64,000 nt of DNA from Areca catechu. Taxonomy: Eukaryota; Streptophyta; Magnoliopsida; Arecales; Arecaceae. Numbering within the stretch: the stretch's first letter is position 1; each line of letters starts with the position of its first letter. A program made the position numbers and the translations under genes. The notes below the pieces were generated by a model. The model ran no database searches and was not told the origin of the DNA. It worked only from the letters and a program-made list of their open reading frames with translations. The DNA lies in NCBI GenBank assembly GCA_021397845.1, contig CM038044.1:82779942-82843941 (forward strand). Direction: 5' to 3'. This document shows positions 46,160-57,265 of this stretch, one piece after another.

Positions 46160-47553
46160 GAGACACATGCTGGAGGTTTGGCTGGCCATTTTGGGCTAAA
46201 CAAGACTATCTTAGCTGTTGAGGAACAATTCTACTGGCCAGGCCTTAAGAGATAGGTAGCAAACCTTGTAGCCCGATGTAGGACATGTGCTATTGCAAAA
46301 CAGCAGAAACAAAATATCGGGTTATACACTCCTTTACCTGTTCCTGAGTGTCCATGGCAGGATCTTAGCATCGACTTTGTTCTAGGGTTACCCAAGACCA
46401 TTAGAAAACATGATTCAATCTTTGTAGTGGTCGACCGGTTTTCGAAGATGGCCCATTTCCTACCCTGCTCCCAAACTTTTGATGCCTCTAGGGAAGCCAA
46501 GCTCTTTCTTGATCAAGATGTCAGGCTACACGGGCTACCAAAAACCATTGTTTCTGATAGGGATGTCCGTTTTACAAGTTACTTTTGGAAAACCCTTTGG
46601 CACCTATTAGGAACCAGACTGAAATTTTCAACTGCCTACCACCCCCAGACTGGTGGACAGACTGAAGTTGTGAATAGAAGTCTAGGGAATTTGTGGAGAT
46701 GTCTAGTGGGAGATAGTCTAGGAAACTAGGATTTGTTATTGCCTCGTGCTGAGTTCGCTTATAACAGTTCGGTCAGTCGATCTACGGGCAAAAGTCCATT
46801 TGAAATAGTCCATGGTTACAAACCTAGGAAGCCTTTAGATCTGATCCCACTACCACAAATGCACGAGTTTCTGAGTCTGCTGAATCCTATGCACAGCATA
46901 TTAAGGATTTACATCATGAAATAAACAAGAAAATTCACTTGAGCAATGAATCCTATAAACATAAGGCTAATTCATGAAAGAGAGTCAAGGAATTCTATGA
47001 GGGGGATCTTGTAATGATTAAACTCAAACCTGAAAGATTCCCATCAGGGACTTTTAAGAAATTACATGCCCATGGCGCAGGTCCTTTCAAGGTCATAAAG
47101 AAGATTAGCTCTAATGCTTATGTACTGGATTTACCTTCTGACCTAGGTATCAGTCCAACCTTCAATGTTTCAGACTTAATAGAGTATAAGGAACCAATGA
47201 TGATACCTAGTGAGCCTTTTGGGCCTGACCCTATTTTTGAGAGCATACTTGTCCCAGAGTGTCCACAAAGCACCTTTCCAAAGAAACGAGAGAAAATTGA
47301 ACAGATTCTGGATGATAAGATTGTCACCACCAGGAACAAGGACTGCTATCGTTATTTGGTCCATTGGCAAGGGCGACCTGAATCTAACAACTCTTGGATC
47401 ACTAGAGAGGACCTGCAACAAATGGACCCAGATTTATTTGAACAATATCAAAGACAAATTGGACCATATTCGACAGGGTCGAATTCTCGTCACCCTGGGA
47501 GATTTGGTGCGGACACCGACAACGGTCTTCACTCACTATGGATCGACTCCTAA
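46160..47553 (+). pseudogene. pol: Element F integrase with chromodomain-like tail
   Basis: A TAG stop after FLV at 46157 separates RNase H from integrase. The HHCC zinc region is HAGGLAGHFGLNKTIL and CRTCAIAKQQK with a stop between them near 46254. The catalytic triad: LSIDFVLGLPKT, then the VSDRDVRFTSYFW block, and Glu in GGQTEVVNRSLG. The C-terminal part (47014-47553) includes IKLKPERFPSGTFKKLHAHG, then a chromodomain-like tail RYLVHWQGRPESNNSWIT and REDLQQMDPDLFEQYQRQ. The tail would steer integration by binding histone marks in other chromoviruses. The frame crosses the 3' LTR start at 47505. Several stops and a shift at 46860-46990 break it. Confidence 0.92.
47491..47504 (+). other. Probable polypurine tract of element F
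   Basis: ACCCTGGGAGATT precedes the 3' LTR. E and H have comparable words in this place on the minus strand (CCCACCTGGAAAGAAT and CCCCACCTCAGGAGAA), all after a conserved CGA(C/T)(A/G)G(A/G)GT word. Confidence 0.55.
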
Positions 47554-48773
47554 TGCAGCACATCCAACCCTGACTTGCAGAACAATTTTATCTTGTTAGA
47601 ATAATACAAGCAAGACACTACCAGGACTACCAGTCAACTTCCAGAGCAACTAACAATCAACTACCATCAAATGACTACCAAGCAACTACCTCTCAACTTC
47701 TCTTAGGATTACTACATCATCATGCCACTTCACCAAGCTTAGAGGGCGCCACATCATCATCCACATCATCAAGCAACACCACCTAATGAGATTGTCACCA
47801 CATGTGCCACCTCACCCATTGAAGTGGGCGACCAAGAAGGAGTCAAATTCAAATTTGGGCGGCCAAACTAAACCTCCACCTTATATAACCACTTCCCCCC
47901 ATATCTCTCCAACCATCCCATGTATCTCTCAACTATCCCATGTATCTCTCAACCATCCCATGTATCTCTCCTCTCTTTTAAATTTTAAACAAAGGGCTTG
48001 GTAGCTTATAAAAGGAGATCCAACGCCCCATTGTATGGAGTTAATTTTTTTTGGGATAAAATGAAATGAAGAAGAAGGTCTTTGTCTTGCCATTACTTGA
48101 GTGTTTGTGATGTTCTCTTATAGCTTTAGATAAAATTCTAGTTTGAAGTTTGAGAAGCATTTCTTCTTTGGGCGTGCAACCTCCATCTACTTACAAGTGT
48201 CAATTCCATTTTCAAGAAGAAGACATCAAGGAGACACCCTTCCATGGATCCCACCTACCCCAACAAGAGTTTCTCAAGCCTCCATAAGAAGAACAATTCT
48301 TATGATCTTCTCTTTTCCTTTGTGTTTTGATCTTTTCAATTATTCCATTTCTAATCCTTTCCTTGCAGGGTTCTCTTTAATCCAGAGTTCAAGAGCTCGT
48401 CGTCTTGCCAAAGAAACACAAATGGATGGGGCGTATTTCCTCGGAACGATCATCTTCTCATCCAGGATTGGTTTATTCGAATGATACTATGGGTCTATCA
48501 CTTCAAAAAAGAGCTCATCATTGATAACAAATCTTCCTCATCTCTTCATTTCTGATCTATTGAAGGTTAACCTCTAGGTTCTTAATCCTTTAGTCTTAGA
48601 TTTAATCTTCTTTAGGACAATCTGGCTATTATTGTGGCATATGTTTAAGAATTACTAAATCTTTTTCTAGGTCTTGCTTGAGTCTCTTAGATTGAAAGCT
48701 AGTTCATGTGTTTAGGTTTTCATTGCTCAACTTTTAACTCATCCTCAATAGAAAGCATTTTCATGCCACATCA
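47505..48773 (+). repeat. Element F 3' LTR
   Basis: 1269 bases, TGGTGCGGACACCGACAACG to CATGCCACATCA. It aligns along its length with 29394-30666 and is followed by TSD GGTAA. Confidence 0.94.
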
Positions 48774-50028
48774 GGTAAGGTACTAGAGTTGTCCTTCTCG
48801 AAGTCTTCTCCTTCATATTCGTCTTCCAAACTCATGTCAGCCTCAATACTTCTATCATGGCTTCTAATTCTTTATCCTTTAATTGTTCTTTTAGTATGGC
48901 TTCATTCTGGTCAACTAATCCTAGGTCGGCCATACCTAATTCCTTTTCATTGTCATCCTTCTAGGTTGGAGGTGATATAGATGAGGGTTGATCAACAAAA
49001 GTCTGGTTCACACTAGGTGTCGAACTAATGGGAATATGATTGAAGCTAGTAGAGGTTGGATTTAGGTCTAAAGTACTTGATCTAGCATGCCTCAAGGACC
49101 TCTCATAGTTTTGGACTACTCGGTAGGCTTGCTCCAAACTATAGATATTATGTCTAAACAGTTCTCTTTGGATATCTTCCCTCAAACCCTCTTCAAATCG
49201 GATTAGGATATCATATGGATCCATTTTCACAATATAGCATATTAGATACTCGAATCTATCAATATAATCACTGACTGATCCATTACCTTGGGTCAACCTC
49301 TTTAAGTGGTCTAGGAGATTTTGTTGGTCGGACACAGGGATATACCTTTCACGAAACTTGCTCTTCATTTCTTTCTAGGTCCTAATGGGTTCATGTCTCT
49401 CATACGCCCTCCTACCCTGAACATTTTTTCAATAAGACTTTGCTAGACCCCATTGATGTATTCGGGCAAACCTAACCTTTCCATCCTCAGATATTTCATT
49501 CCACTTAAAATAATCATCCATATCTTCCTCCCAAACTATATAAACCTTAGGATTTAGATTTCTATCAAAAGTGGGTGCTTCCAACCTAATGTTCCTAAGG
49601 GTTCGGTCATCATGGTCCATTTGGTTATGATTGGGTCTCCTAGGATTTGGCTCATAAGCTGGGTCATGGGGTGCTCTCCTAGGGTTCGGCTCATGGACTC
49701 GATCAGGGTTATGTTCAGGGAAAAGGTCTTGGTGCGGAGCCCTTCTAGGGTTGATGGGTGTACCAAACTCTGGTTCAGGCTCTAATTCAATATGGACTTC
49801 ATGGGTTCTTCCAAGGGTACGTGCCTCTAATTGGTCAAGCTTAGCAGTGATGTGGGTCATCTGATCAGCCATGCTTTGGTTGGTCTGGGCCAATTGGTTA
49901 GTCAGGTTTTGGTTCAGTCGGGCCACTTGATCATTCATAGTTTTCATAAAGGTCTCAAAGATTTGGTCCATGGTTGTACTTGTTTGAGCTTGGGTTTGCT
50001 GATAAGGTGCTCCTGATCTAGTTACCAT
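48774..50028 (-). pseudogene. gag: Element E gag (capsid without zinc knuckle)
   Basis: Minus-strand start at 50028, MVTRSGAPYQQTQAQTS. A heptad-like helix (LNQNLTNQLAQTNQ) is followed by Pro/Arg/Asn repeats of the form HEPNPRRAPH, as in F. The capsid block is YIVWEEDMDDYFKWNEIS, then MKSKFRERYIPVSDQQNLL and DRFEYLICYIVKMDPYDIL, LYREDIQREL-like and YSLEQAYRVVQNYERSLR. Stops and a shift lie around 49370-49430. Past 48961 it enters the unrecognised segment (LGMADLGLVDQNEAILKEQ) with no CCHC knuckle. It could once have given a Gag precursor. Confidence 0.85.
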
Positions 50029-50912
50029 GCACACACAGACTCGAATTCGAGCTAGGAGTTTACTAGACCTAGAGTCCAAATCAAATATCAGGTCAAGATG
50101 ATGACCTTGGCTGTAGTAACTTGGCACCTGGCCAGGTAAGTGTAAGGTTGATGGAGGTTCCTCTTTGCTTTCCTTAGACAACAATATGAAATTGGCCAGG
50201 TAAGTGAACCAACCCACCTTCCTTTGGGCTCTTGTCCCTAAACCCTAGACACCAAATACACAAGCGCACACAAACAAGTTGTCAAAATTGGCTTGACACT
50301 TGGTTCGACCCGACCTCGTGGGTGTCCCTAGCTCACTAGAGCAAGTTAAATGTCTACTCTATTTTAATTAGGGATTGGGCTCACTATGCAGGTTGGTGAT
50401 TTTTGGGCTAAGGACAGGTAATGAAATCCTGACCCTATATCAAATTGATGCCCTTAAGATGATTTATCATGAGATGAATGCAAGCATGCAAATGAACCCT
50501 AATTTTAGGTGTAGAATATTTTTTTATGTGTTGCAGTTTGACGTGGGGCAGAGAAGTGCTATGTATTAATCTTAGAAAAATCTGAAAAAATCACAAAACA
50601 CTCCTAACTTGTAGGGGACATACCAGATGAAAGGAAATAAAAAAATAAAATCTATTCTAGGCGTGATAGTTCCTGGAACATAGACAATGCTAAATAAAAT
50701 CGGACAATAGAAATTAAAAGATGCTGAAAATAAAATGCAAGTCTTGTGTTCCCCTTCAAAGGCCTATCACAATGGCACCCCTACACACCTAAGGAGATCC
50801 CCATGGAATGGGAGGAGAGGGTCTTAAAACCTTACTTTTCTTCCAAGACCGGACGGCCTGGTGAAGCACCAAATTCAGGTACTGAAGAAAATGCAAAACC
50901 CTAACCTACCAT
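50029..50912 (-). other. Element E 5' leader
   Basis: Leader between gag and the primer site on the minus strand, about 0.9 kb, no supported ORF. It shares phrases with the leader of F, for instance 'tgtccttagccc' and 'gttcgaccc' type words. Confidence 0.55.
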
Positions 50913-50924
50913 GCTCTGAAACCA
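50913..50924 (-). promoter_or_regulatory. Primer binding site of element E
   Basis: Minus strand TGGTTTCAGAGC, one mismatch from the initiator methionine tRNA site, three bases inside the right LTR. Confidence 0.85.
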
Positions 50925-50927
50925 AGA

Positions 50928-52245
50928 CGATGGGGGATGATTATGAGATGATGCATTTCATATGAAATCAGTAATAATCAAATGAAAGATGAAGTAAATA
51001 AATGCAGCAATTCAAGTAATGAAGTAGGAATTTAAAGATAGGAATCTAAACATTAAACTTAACTAGAAATGAAACCGATCAAAGAAATTAAGAGGAGGAC
51101 CTTCATGGTCCACTCAGATTAGGGTTTAGTATTCTAATAATTGCATATCTAAAAAAAATAACTAAAGAGGGCTGTCCAATAATTAATAGTTATGACTTTA
51201 GCACTGAGAACACTCAAAGAAGAACATCCGGGATGACAGGGAGATTCCCTAGGTTGCAAGGCTTTTTGTATTCGGTTCCTTAGCACGGGAGACCTTCTTC
51301 TTAGGAGTCTAGAAATCCGGGGATCCTGCGACAAAAAAAAAAAGATGTAGGGGGAAGATTAGAGGGAAAGGTTGAGATGGAGAAGTGAGGGGAAAAGTGA
51401 AGGGAAGCTTGGAGTAGTCTTGTTGAAGATCTTCTTTGGCTTCACTTGGATGATGACTCTCGGCAGGAACTTGGAAGAACTCCTTGTGTTGGTCGAATGG
51501 GCTAAGAGGGAAGAGAGGGAGCTAGGTTTGAAGAGGGAAGTTGGAAAGAGGAAGAACTCTAGGCCTCACGCCCACCTTCTCACAAGGGACCAAGCATTAA
51601 GCAGGGAAAAACTCTAAGAAAATATTTCTTCATTGATTCAAATTTCATAAGTGTTTACAATAAGGTTTGGAGCCTAATTTATAGACACCAAGCCATTTGA
51701 AATTCAAATTTTGAAATTCAAAAAATACAAAATGAGGGAAGAGAATGGTGGCCGACTTTATGAAGATGGGGAGAGATTGGTGGTTGACTTCTTGATGAGG
51801 GGCACCATTTGTGGAGGAATTGTTGGTTAATTCAAATTCCTTCTTCCTTGGGCGAGATTCCTTGATTTGTGGAGGATTTGTGGGCCATTTCAAATTCCTT
51901 CTTCCTTGGGCGAGATTCCTTGGTGATGTGTCCAGGTGATGTAGCAAGGAGGAATGATGAAGTGGCTTCCAAGTTGGTGAACCCATGGTCTATGCGCCCA
52001 CTAGTCTTCTTGACTTGGTTGAGCTAAAACCAGGTTGGTCTTGGCTGACTCCCCTTGACTCAATAACAATAAAGACTTAATTAAAGCAAATACTAGACTC
52101 AATTACCAAATTGAAATGAGTACAAGACTAATAGACTCAAATAAAATTTTATTACAGGACTCGAGCTCTCAATTTTTCCAACCATAAATAATCTTTTCAA
52201 ATTTGGATCTGTTGGAGTCTTTTCCTGAGCCTGGTTCCTGCACCA
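50928..52245 (-). repeat. Element E 5' LTR
   Basis: 1318 bases, plus-strand start CGATGGGGGATGATTATGAG (first base decayed from T), end TTCCTGCACCA, followed by TSD ATCCT. It aligns with 26764-28097 with scattered substitutions and small indels. Confidence 0.92.
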
Positions 52246-52250
52246 ATCCT

Positions 52251-53846
52251 TCTCATAGTATTAGGACTGGGTCAGCACATAGAGATGCACATGACTACCT
52301 AGCCTTTGTCTCACAAATTGAACCACATAGTTTAGAAGAGGCTGAAACTGATCATAACTGGATGATGGCCATGCTTGATGAATTAAACCAGTTTGAAATA
52401 AATAATGTTTGGACACTAGTTAGTAGACCTACAAACCACCCAATCATAGGAACCAAATAGGTCTATAGGAATAAACTATATGAGAATGGTATGATTATAA
52501 GAAATAAGGCAAGGTTGGTAGCAAAAGGGTACAATCAAGAGAAGGGCATTGATTTTGATGAAACATATGCTTCCGTAGCAAGACTAGAAGCCATTAGACT
52601 ACTTCTTGCATTTGCTTGCTATATGAACTTTAAGCTCTTTCAAATGGATGTCAAAAGTACTTTTCTAAATGGATTTATTTCTGAACAAATTTTTGTAGAA
52701 CAGCCACCAGGTTTTGAAAATCATGCTTTTCCAAATCATGTGTTTAAATTGAACAAAGCTTTATATGATTTGAAACAAGCACATAGGGCCTGGTATGATA
52801 GACTAAGTAAATTTTTAATTGAAAATGATTTTAAAAGAGGAAATGTTGACAAAACTCTTTTTATTAAAAACAAAGAGAATGATATGCTAGTTGTACAAAT
52901 TTATGTTGATGACATTATATTTGGTGCAATTAATGAAAACCTTTGTAGAGAATTTGTTGAGTTGATGTAGGGTGAGTTTGAAATGAGCCTTATGGGTGAA
53001 CTCAACTACTTCCTTGGGCTACAAGTCAAACAAATGAAGGAAGAAATCTTTATAAGACAAGCCAAATATATCAAGGAGATAATCAAGAAGTTTGGCATGG
53101 AAACAAGCAAAGAAGCTAGCACACCCATGAGCACTACCTGCAAGCTAGACAAAGATGAACATGGATCCAATGTTGATCAAAAGCTATATAGAGGTATGAT
53201 CGGATCCCTACTATATCTTACAGCTAGTGGACCTGATATCTTGTATAGTGTATTTGTATGTGCTAGATTTCAATATAATCCTAAAAAAACACATATGCTT
53301 GCTGTTAAAAGAATTTTCAAATATCTGAAAGGTATAAGTAATTTAGGTCTTTGGTATTCTAAAGAATCATTTTTGAATTTAATTGGTTTTTCTGATGCTG
53401 ATTATGCTGGTTGCAAAATTAATAGAAAGAGCACTAGTGGTACATGCCAATTTCTAGGGTTGAATTTAATTTCATGGCACTATAAGAAGCAAAATTTCGT
53501 AGCATTATCTACTACTGAGACAGAGTACATTGCTGCTGGTAGTTGTTGTGCTCAAGTGTTATGGATTAAACAACAAATAAAAGACTTTGGTGTTACACAA
53601 TCTAAAATCCCAATCAAATGTGATAACACAAGTACTATTAATTTGATAAAAAATCCTGTTCAGCATTCACGAACTAAACACATTGAAATTAGGTACCATT
53701 TTATAAGAGATCATGTATTGAATGATGATATTGTACTTGAATTCGTGCCAACTGAAAACTAACTTGCTGATATTTTTTCTAAACCTTTGAATTTTGATAG
53801 ATTTGCAATGATTAGAAGTGAACTAGGATTATGTGACCCACTCTAG
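52251..53846 (+). pseudogene. pol: Element B pol part 3: RT and RNase H
   Basis: Resumes after E with SHSIRTGSAHRDAHDYLAF and reaches the stop at 53844-53846 after LCDPL. RT motifs: NNVWTLVSRPTNHPIIGTK, then a TAG for Trp, KARLVAKGYNQEKGIDFDE, MDVKSTFLNGFISEQIFVE, and YVDD at 52902-52913 in QIYVDDIIFGA. RNase H: FSDADYAGCKINRKSTSGT, ISWHYKKQNFVALSTTETE, KCDNTSTINLIKNPVQHSR. Only three stops interrupt roughly 530 codons (near 52458, 52968, 53761), so apart from these the gene is well preserved. Confidence 0.93.
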
Positions 53847-54147
53847 AAACACTCCCATAATCTTAAGGACAAGTTATCTAGGTGACCTCCTAATCCCAAA
53901 TATTGTGATTAAAAGAGCTTTGATTGAAATCCAAAAATCACTTTTTGTGCTCCCTCTGCTCGAGCTAACTCGAGCAGATGACCTATTGGTCAAGCTGGCT
54001 CAGATGTCGAGCCGTCTCTTTTTCGTTCGAGCCATAGGTTTTTCTTTTCCATTTATATTCCTAGACCCTACTCTCCTTCCCTCCAAGAAACTTTCCAAAT
54101 ACTTCCTACTTTCAAAAATCACTTCGAAACTCAAGTGTACTTTTGCA
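53847..54147 (+). other. Element B spacer with strong hairpin
   Basis: Three hundred bases separate the pol stop from the extra ORF. At 53956-53977 CTGCTCGAG and CTCGAGCAG form a perfect 9-bp stem with loop CTAA. A run of pyrimidines precedes the ORF start. This is the same relative place as the 36135-36803 spacer of G. Confidence 0.6.
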
Positions 54148-54803
54148 ATGGCACCAAAGAGGGCAGTTAGGAAGAAATCAAGACGGGATACAGAAACTAC
54201 TCCGCAAGAAAGGAGAACAAAGTTTCAAGAAGACAGTGCTTCCCAAATTCCACCACAGTCTGAGGGAGAACCAAGCTCAGTTTCTCTAATCCACCAGATT
54301 TCCTTAGGTATGAGACCTATTACTACTAGAAGAAGGATTTTGTTCGAATACTTAAAATAAATAGGTTTTGTCATTGGAGATTTCATTGAGAATCAAGGGT
54401 GGAGAAACATGTGTTCCTTGGATGTTAAAATTTACCCAAACCTAGTTAGAACTTTCTATGAAATTTTGAGGTTTGGAGAGAACTTTATTGAATCATTTGT
54501 TAAGGGAAAAAGAATTATTATATCTGCAGAAATCCTTGGAAATGTTTTAGAAATGCCATTTGAGGGCACTGAATACTTGGTCCTAAAGGACAGAACTAAA
54601 GCTTTGCAAACAGTACTAGAAAAGACTGAAGTAGATGAAATTGGAATTCTCAAGGCTAGCACATTGTCAATTGAAATGAGAATTCTTCATAGTTTTATCA
54701 GTAGGATATTTTTACCCAGAGCTGGCCGCTTTGATTGGGTAAGTGAGCGAGATCTCTGCTTCATGGAGTTTCTAATTAATAGTGACAAGATTAACCTGCC
54801 TAC
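54148..54803 (+). pseudogene. Element B extra 3' ORF, part 1
   Basis: ATG at 54148 opens MAPKRAVRKKSRRDTETTPQ. The same frame passes one stop (TAA at 54358) and goes on through VKIYPNLVRTFYEILRFGEN, ISAEILGNVLEMPFEGTEY, LSIEMRILHSFISRIFLPR and RFDWVSERDLCFMEFLINS, ending INLP at element H. It aligns with the globular domain of the extra ORF of G (same spacing of FY, EMP/RIP, LSIEMR/LSLEMR, and INLP). Function unknown; the domain resembles a putative plant transposon protein domain. Basic start suggests nucleic-acid or nuclear contact, but that is inference. Confidence 0.82.
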
Positions 54804-55535
54804 TGATATGGGATGGGATCAGGGTAGGATTGTCGACGAGCTGAGAAGTCGCTATAAATTAGGGTATCCTATTTTTTTCTTTTATAATTTTTTTTTCTAT
54901 GGTGGTGGCAAAGGAAAAATAGAGATGGAGGGTAGAAAAATTGGACACTCTAGGACTTGGGACATACATTCATGGAGAGACATCTCACCTCTAGGGCATC
55001 TCACCCATCCCACTACATGTAGCCTAGGGCATCTCACCTATCTCACTACATGCGGAGCCTAGGGCATCGTACCCAAATCGCTACCTGGGGCTGTAAAGGA
55101 AAATCCCTAAGACCTAGAGGGGACTCGATGGAAAAAGGGGATAACTAGGGTCTCACACCCCTTGATGCCCGAAGGCGAAGGACAGATGGGCCTCTCACCC
55201 TCCCTATACGGGGCAAACAAAAAGAAAAAACTCTTTTCTAAAAACTCACTTGATTAACCAAACTAATTTTTTTTACAAAAGACTGAGGGTGGTATTTATA
55301 GACCTATCTAACCCTCATTTGAATTTGAATACAAGATAAAAGATAGGGATGATTCAAATTTAAATACAAGATAGGATAAGATAAGCCTATCCATATCTTA
55401 ATCCTATCCAACCAAATCCTAATTCAAATTTCAAACAAAAGATAAATCCAAAATAAATAATCTTCAAATTTAAATTTATTTGATGCTCTGGAATCTGTGC
55501 TACTTCGAGATTCATGCAGGCCAATGTCTCCATCA
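54804..55535 (-). repeat. Element H 3' LTR
   Basis: 732 bases, plus-strand TGATATGGGATGGGATC to TGTCTCCATCA. It aligns closely with 57266-58001 (by eye about 95%). Confidence 0.92.
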
Positions 55536-56172
55536 TTCTCCTGAGGTGGGGAAAACTTGACTCCATCGAGTGTGGATTATTAGGGACTCTAGTGAATAGC
55601 ATCCAATCAAAAGAGGGCCACTCTGAAAATGGTATAGCTTTGAGAGTGGTGCGGCTTTGAGAACCATGCACTTTGAATCGACAAAGGGGACTTGAAATTG
55701 GCAACAGGAACTTGAAGTCGGCAAAGTGAACTGGCTTGCTTTGAGAAGTGTGTAGAGGAGAAGTCGGATCCGAATGCCAGGTTTGCATTCACGTTCGTGC
55801 AATAGCTTCTCTTCTCCTTCACAGACCGAACAAGGAATGGGGGAGACTTTCGCCAGCGGGCTCTCTAACGAAGGTGCTAGTGAGGATGACGGTGGCCAGT
55901 GATGGCGCTGTGGAGGAAGATGGCGGTGCAGCTGGGAGAAAATGTAGCACGGACAGAGGTGCATGGCTGGGCTCGGAGGTGATCTCTCCGGTGAGGTCGC
56001 AGATGCCAGCCTCCAAGAAGATGGTGATGGCCGTGGTTGCAAGGAAGATGAGGACCCAGGGCAGCGAGGCACTGGTGACACCGGTGATGGCGAAGACTCT
56101 GACCTCGGTGGTGCTACTGGTATTGGCAGTGGCGAGGTGGATGAGTAAGAGACCGACTAGGGTGATCCAGGA

Positions 56173-56392
56173 GGAGTGGATCAGGACCTTCTTTGGGCGG
56201 AGACAGGGGTTCGACAGGCAAGACCTCGAGCAGAATCTCTGCCAAAGCCATCGATGGGGGCGGTGGAGGGAGAGCTTGTAGGGGAGTGGATCAGGACCTT
56301 CTTCGGGTGGAGATAGGGGTTTGGCAGGCAAGACCTCGAGCGAAATCTCTGCCAGAGCTGTCGATGGGGGCGGTGGAGGGAGAGCGGTGGAG
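56173..56392. repeat. 110-bp direct tandem duplication in element H
   Basis: Two copies start GGAGTGGATCAGGACCTTCT at 56173 and 56283. They differ at some ten sites (for example tttgggcgg versus ttcgggtgg), so the duplication is older than a very recent event. Confidence 0.85.
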
Positions 56393-57250
56393 GGGTGGCT
56401 TCGTGCTTGTCGGCTGACATGGTCGGTCGTGGTCGGGAAGCCATGGGTGCTGGAGCAACTGAGTAGATAAACTCTTGTTTTCTCTAAGGCTAGGTACACT
56501 TCCAAGAGGGAGCAGGTGAGGCGATCACCGCTCTCCCCGATGGAAATGTTGAGCACCAGCTTCTAGACCTTGATCTCCCTCATTGGGTTCGATTGCTTCT
56601 CTGGCGCCATCACTGCAAACTCGGCGACGCTCTCTGGAGCAAAGGAGGATGGCTCTCGTTGGAAAGCAGAGGGGTTGGTGGTGACATGAAGTTGGTGACC
56701 GGCCAGAGGGAGGGAGTTTTGATTTGGCTTGGAAAATGGTCGGTGGGGCCTCAGTCGGTGGGGTCGGACGGGTTACCGAGGATGGAGAGGTGGGAGTAGG
56801 ATGATGGCATAGAGATAGCTTGCGAGGGTGGGCTCTGACTCTATGTCGTGCTGGGCCTCTGCCTTGATCTATGACCAGAGCCACGAGAAGTAACAGATGA
56901 AGCCTTTTGTGATATCATGGCTTCTTGGCACGAAATGGGAGAAGCGATTCAATTGGAGGCAATGGATAGAAGCATATGGCATGAAATGGATAGAAGCCTT
57001 TTATGGAAATCTGAGAGATTTGGGAGGATGAGCGGGGTTGTGGTGGTGGGCGGCAAGGAGGTCAGCTACGGTGGCTGCATGGACGGAGGGTTAGGCGGAG
57101 ACTCGGCCACAATAGATCCGGGGCTGAGGACGATAGTGGATTATTCACGGACTTTGCAGGGTGGAGCAAGAACAGGGAAGACGGATAATGGCAGAACCGA
57201 TGGGGGAGAATCTGGGTTTGGGAAAGAAACGTACCCTAACCTGACCTATG

Positions 57251-57262
57251 GCTCTGATACCA
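57251..57262 (-). promoter_or_regulatory. Primer binding site of element H
   Basis: Minus strand TGGTATCAGAGC, exact, three bases inside the right LTR. Confidence 0.92.
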
Positions 57263-57265
57263 ATT

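Larger units (their letters stand above)
29394..48773 (+). mobile_element. Element F: near-complete chromovirus Gypsy
   Basis: Plus-strand element with LTRs 29394-30666 and 47505-48773 and perfect TSD GGTAA (29389-29393 and 48774-48778). PBS 30670-30681 is exact. After removal of element G the internal region is about 6 kb and runs gag, protease, RT, RNase H, integrase with chromodomain, the last reaching the 3' LTR. It sits in the middle of element E. LTR copies differ at scattered sites plus small indels, by eye about 95-97% alike. A modest number of stops shows it is inactive, yet it is the fullest Gypsy here. Confidence 0.95.
26764..52245 (-). mobile_element. Element E: gag-only chromovirus derivative
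   Basis: Minus-strand Gypsy element with LTRs 26764-28097 and 50928-52245 and a perfect TSD ATCCT (26759-26763 and 52246-52250). Its interior, once element F (29394-48773) is removed, is only about 3.4 kb: a leader, gag without zinc knuckle, an unrecognised segment, and the integrase C-terminus with a chromodomain-like tail. Protease, RT, RNase H and the integrase core are absent, so it could only move with proteins supplied by another element. F is a likely relative: both LTRs start TGGTGCGG(A/G)CAC and gag and tail regions align. Confidence 0.9.
55536..57265 (-). other. Element H interior: GC-rich cargo, origin unknown
   Basis: The longest minus-strand frame, 55819-56556 (245 codons), reads LHRPHRWLWQRFCSRSCLSN, then TLVGLLLIHLATANTSSTTE and LPWVLIFLATTAITIFLEAG, two hydrophobic stretches, and an Ala/Pro/Ser-rich tail. 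Other frames in both strands are also open, as GC-rich DNA allows. A 110-base direct duplication (56173-56282 and 56283-56392) lies within it. 110 is not a multiple of three, so it shifts frames, which argues against present coding. It may be a captured host gene fragment, as is known in Pack-type and LARD elements. I cannot name the source. Confidence 0.45.

Noticed and set aside
29394..48773. Declaring the window centromeric on the basis of F
   Set aside because: No satellite array is present and lineage of F is not settled by eye.
55748..56281. 177-codon plus-strand frame in H
   Set aside because: Several frames on both strands are open in this GC-rich piece; no motif favours this one.
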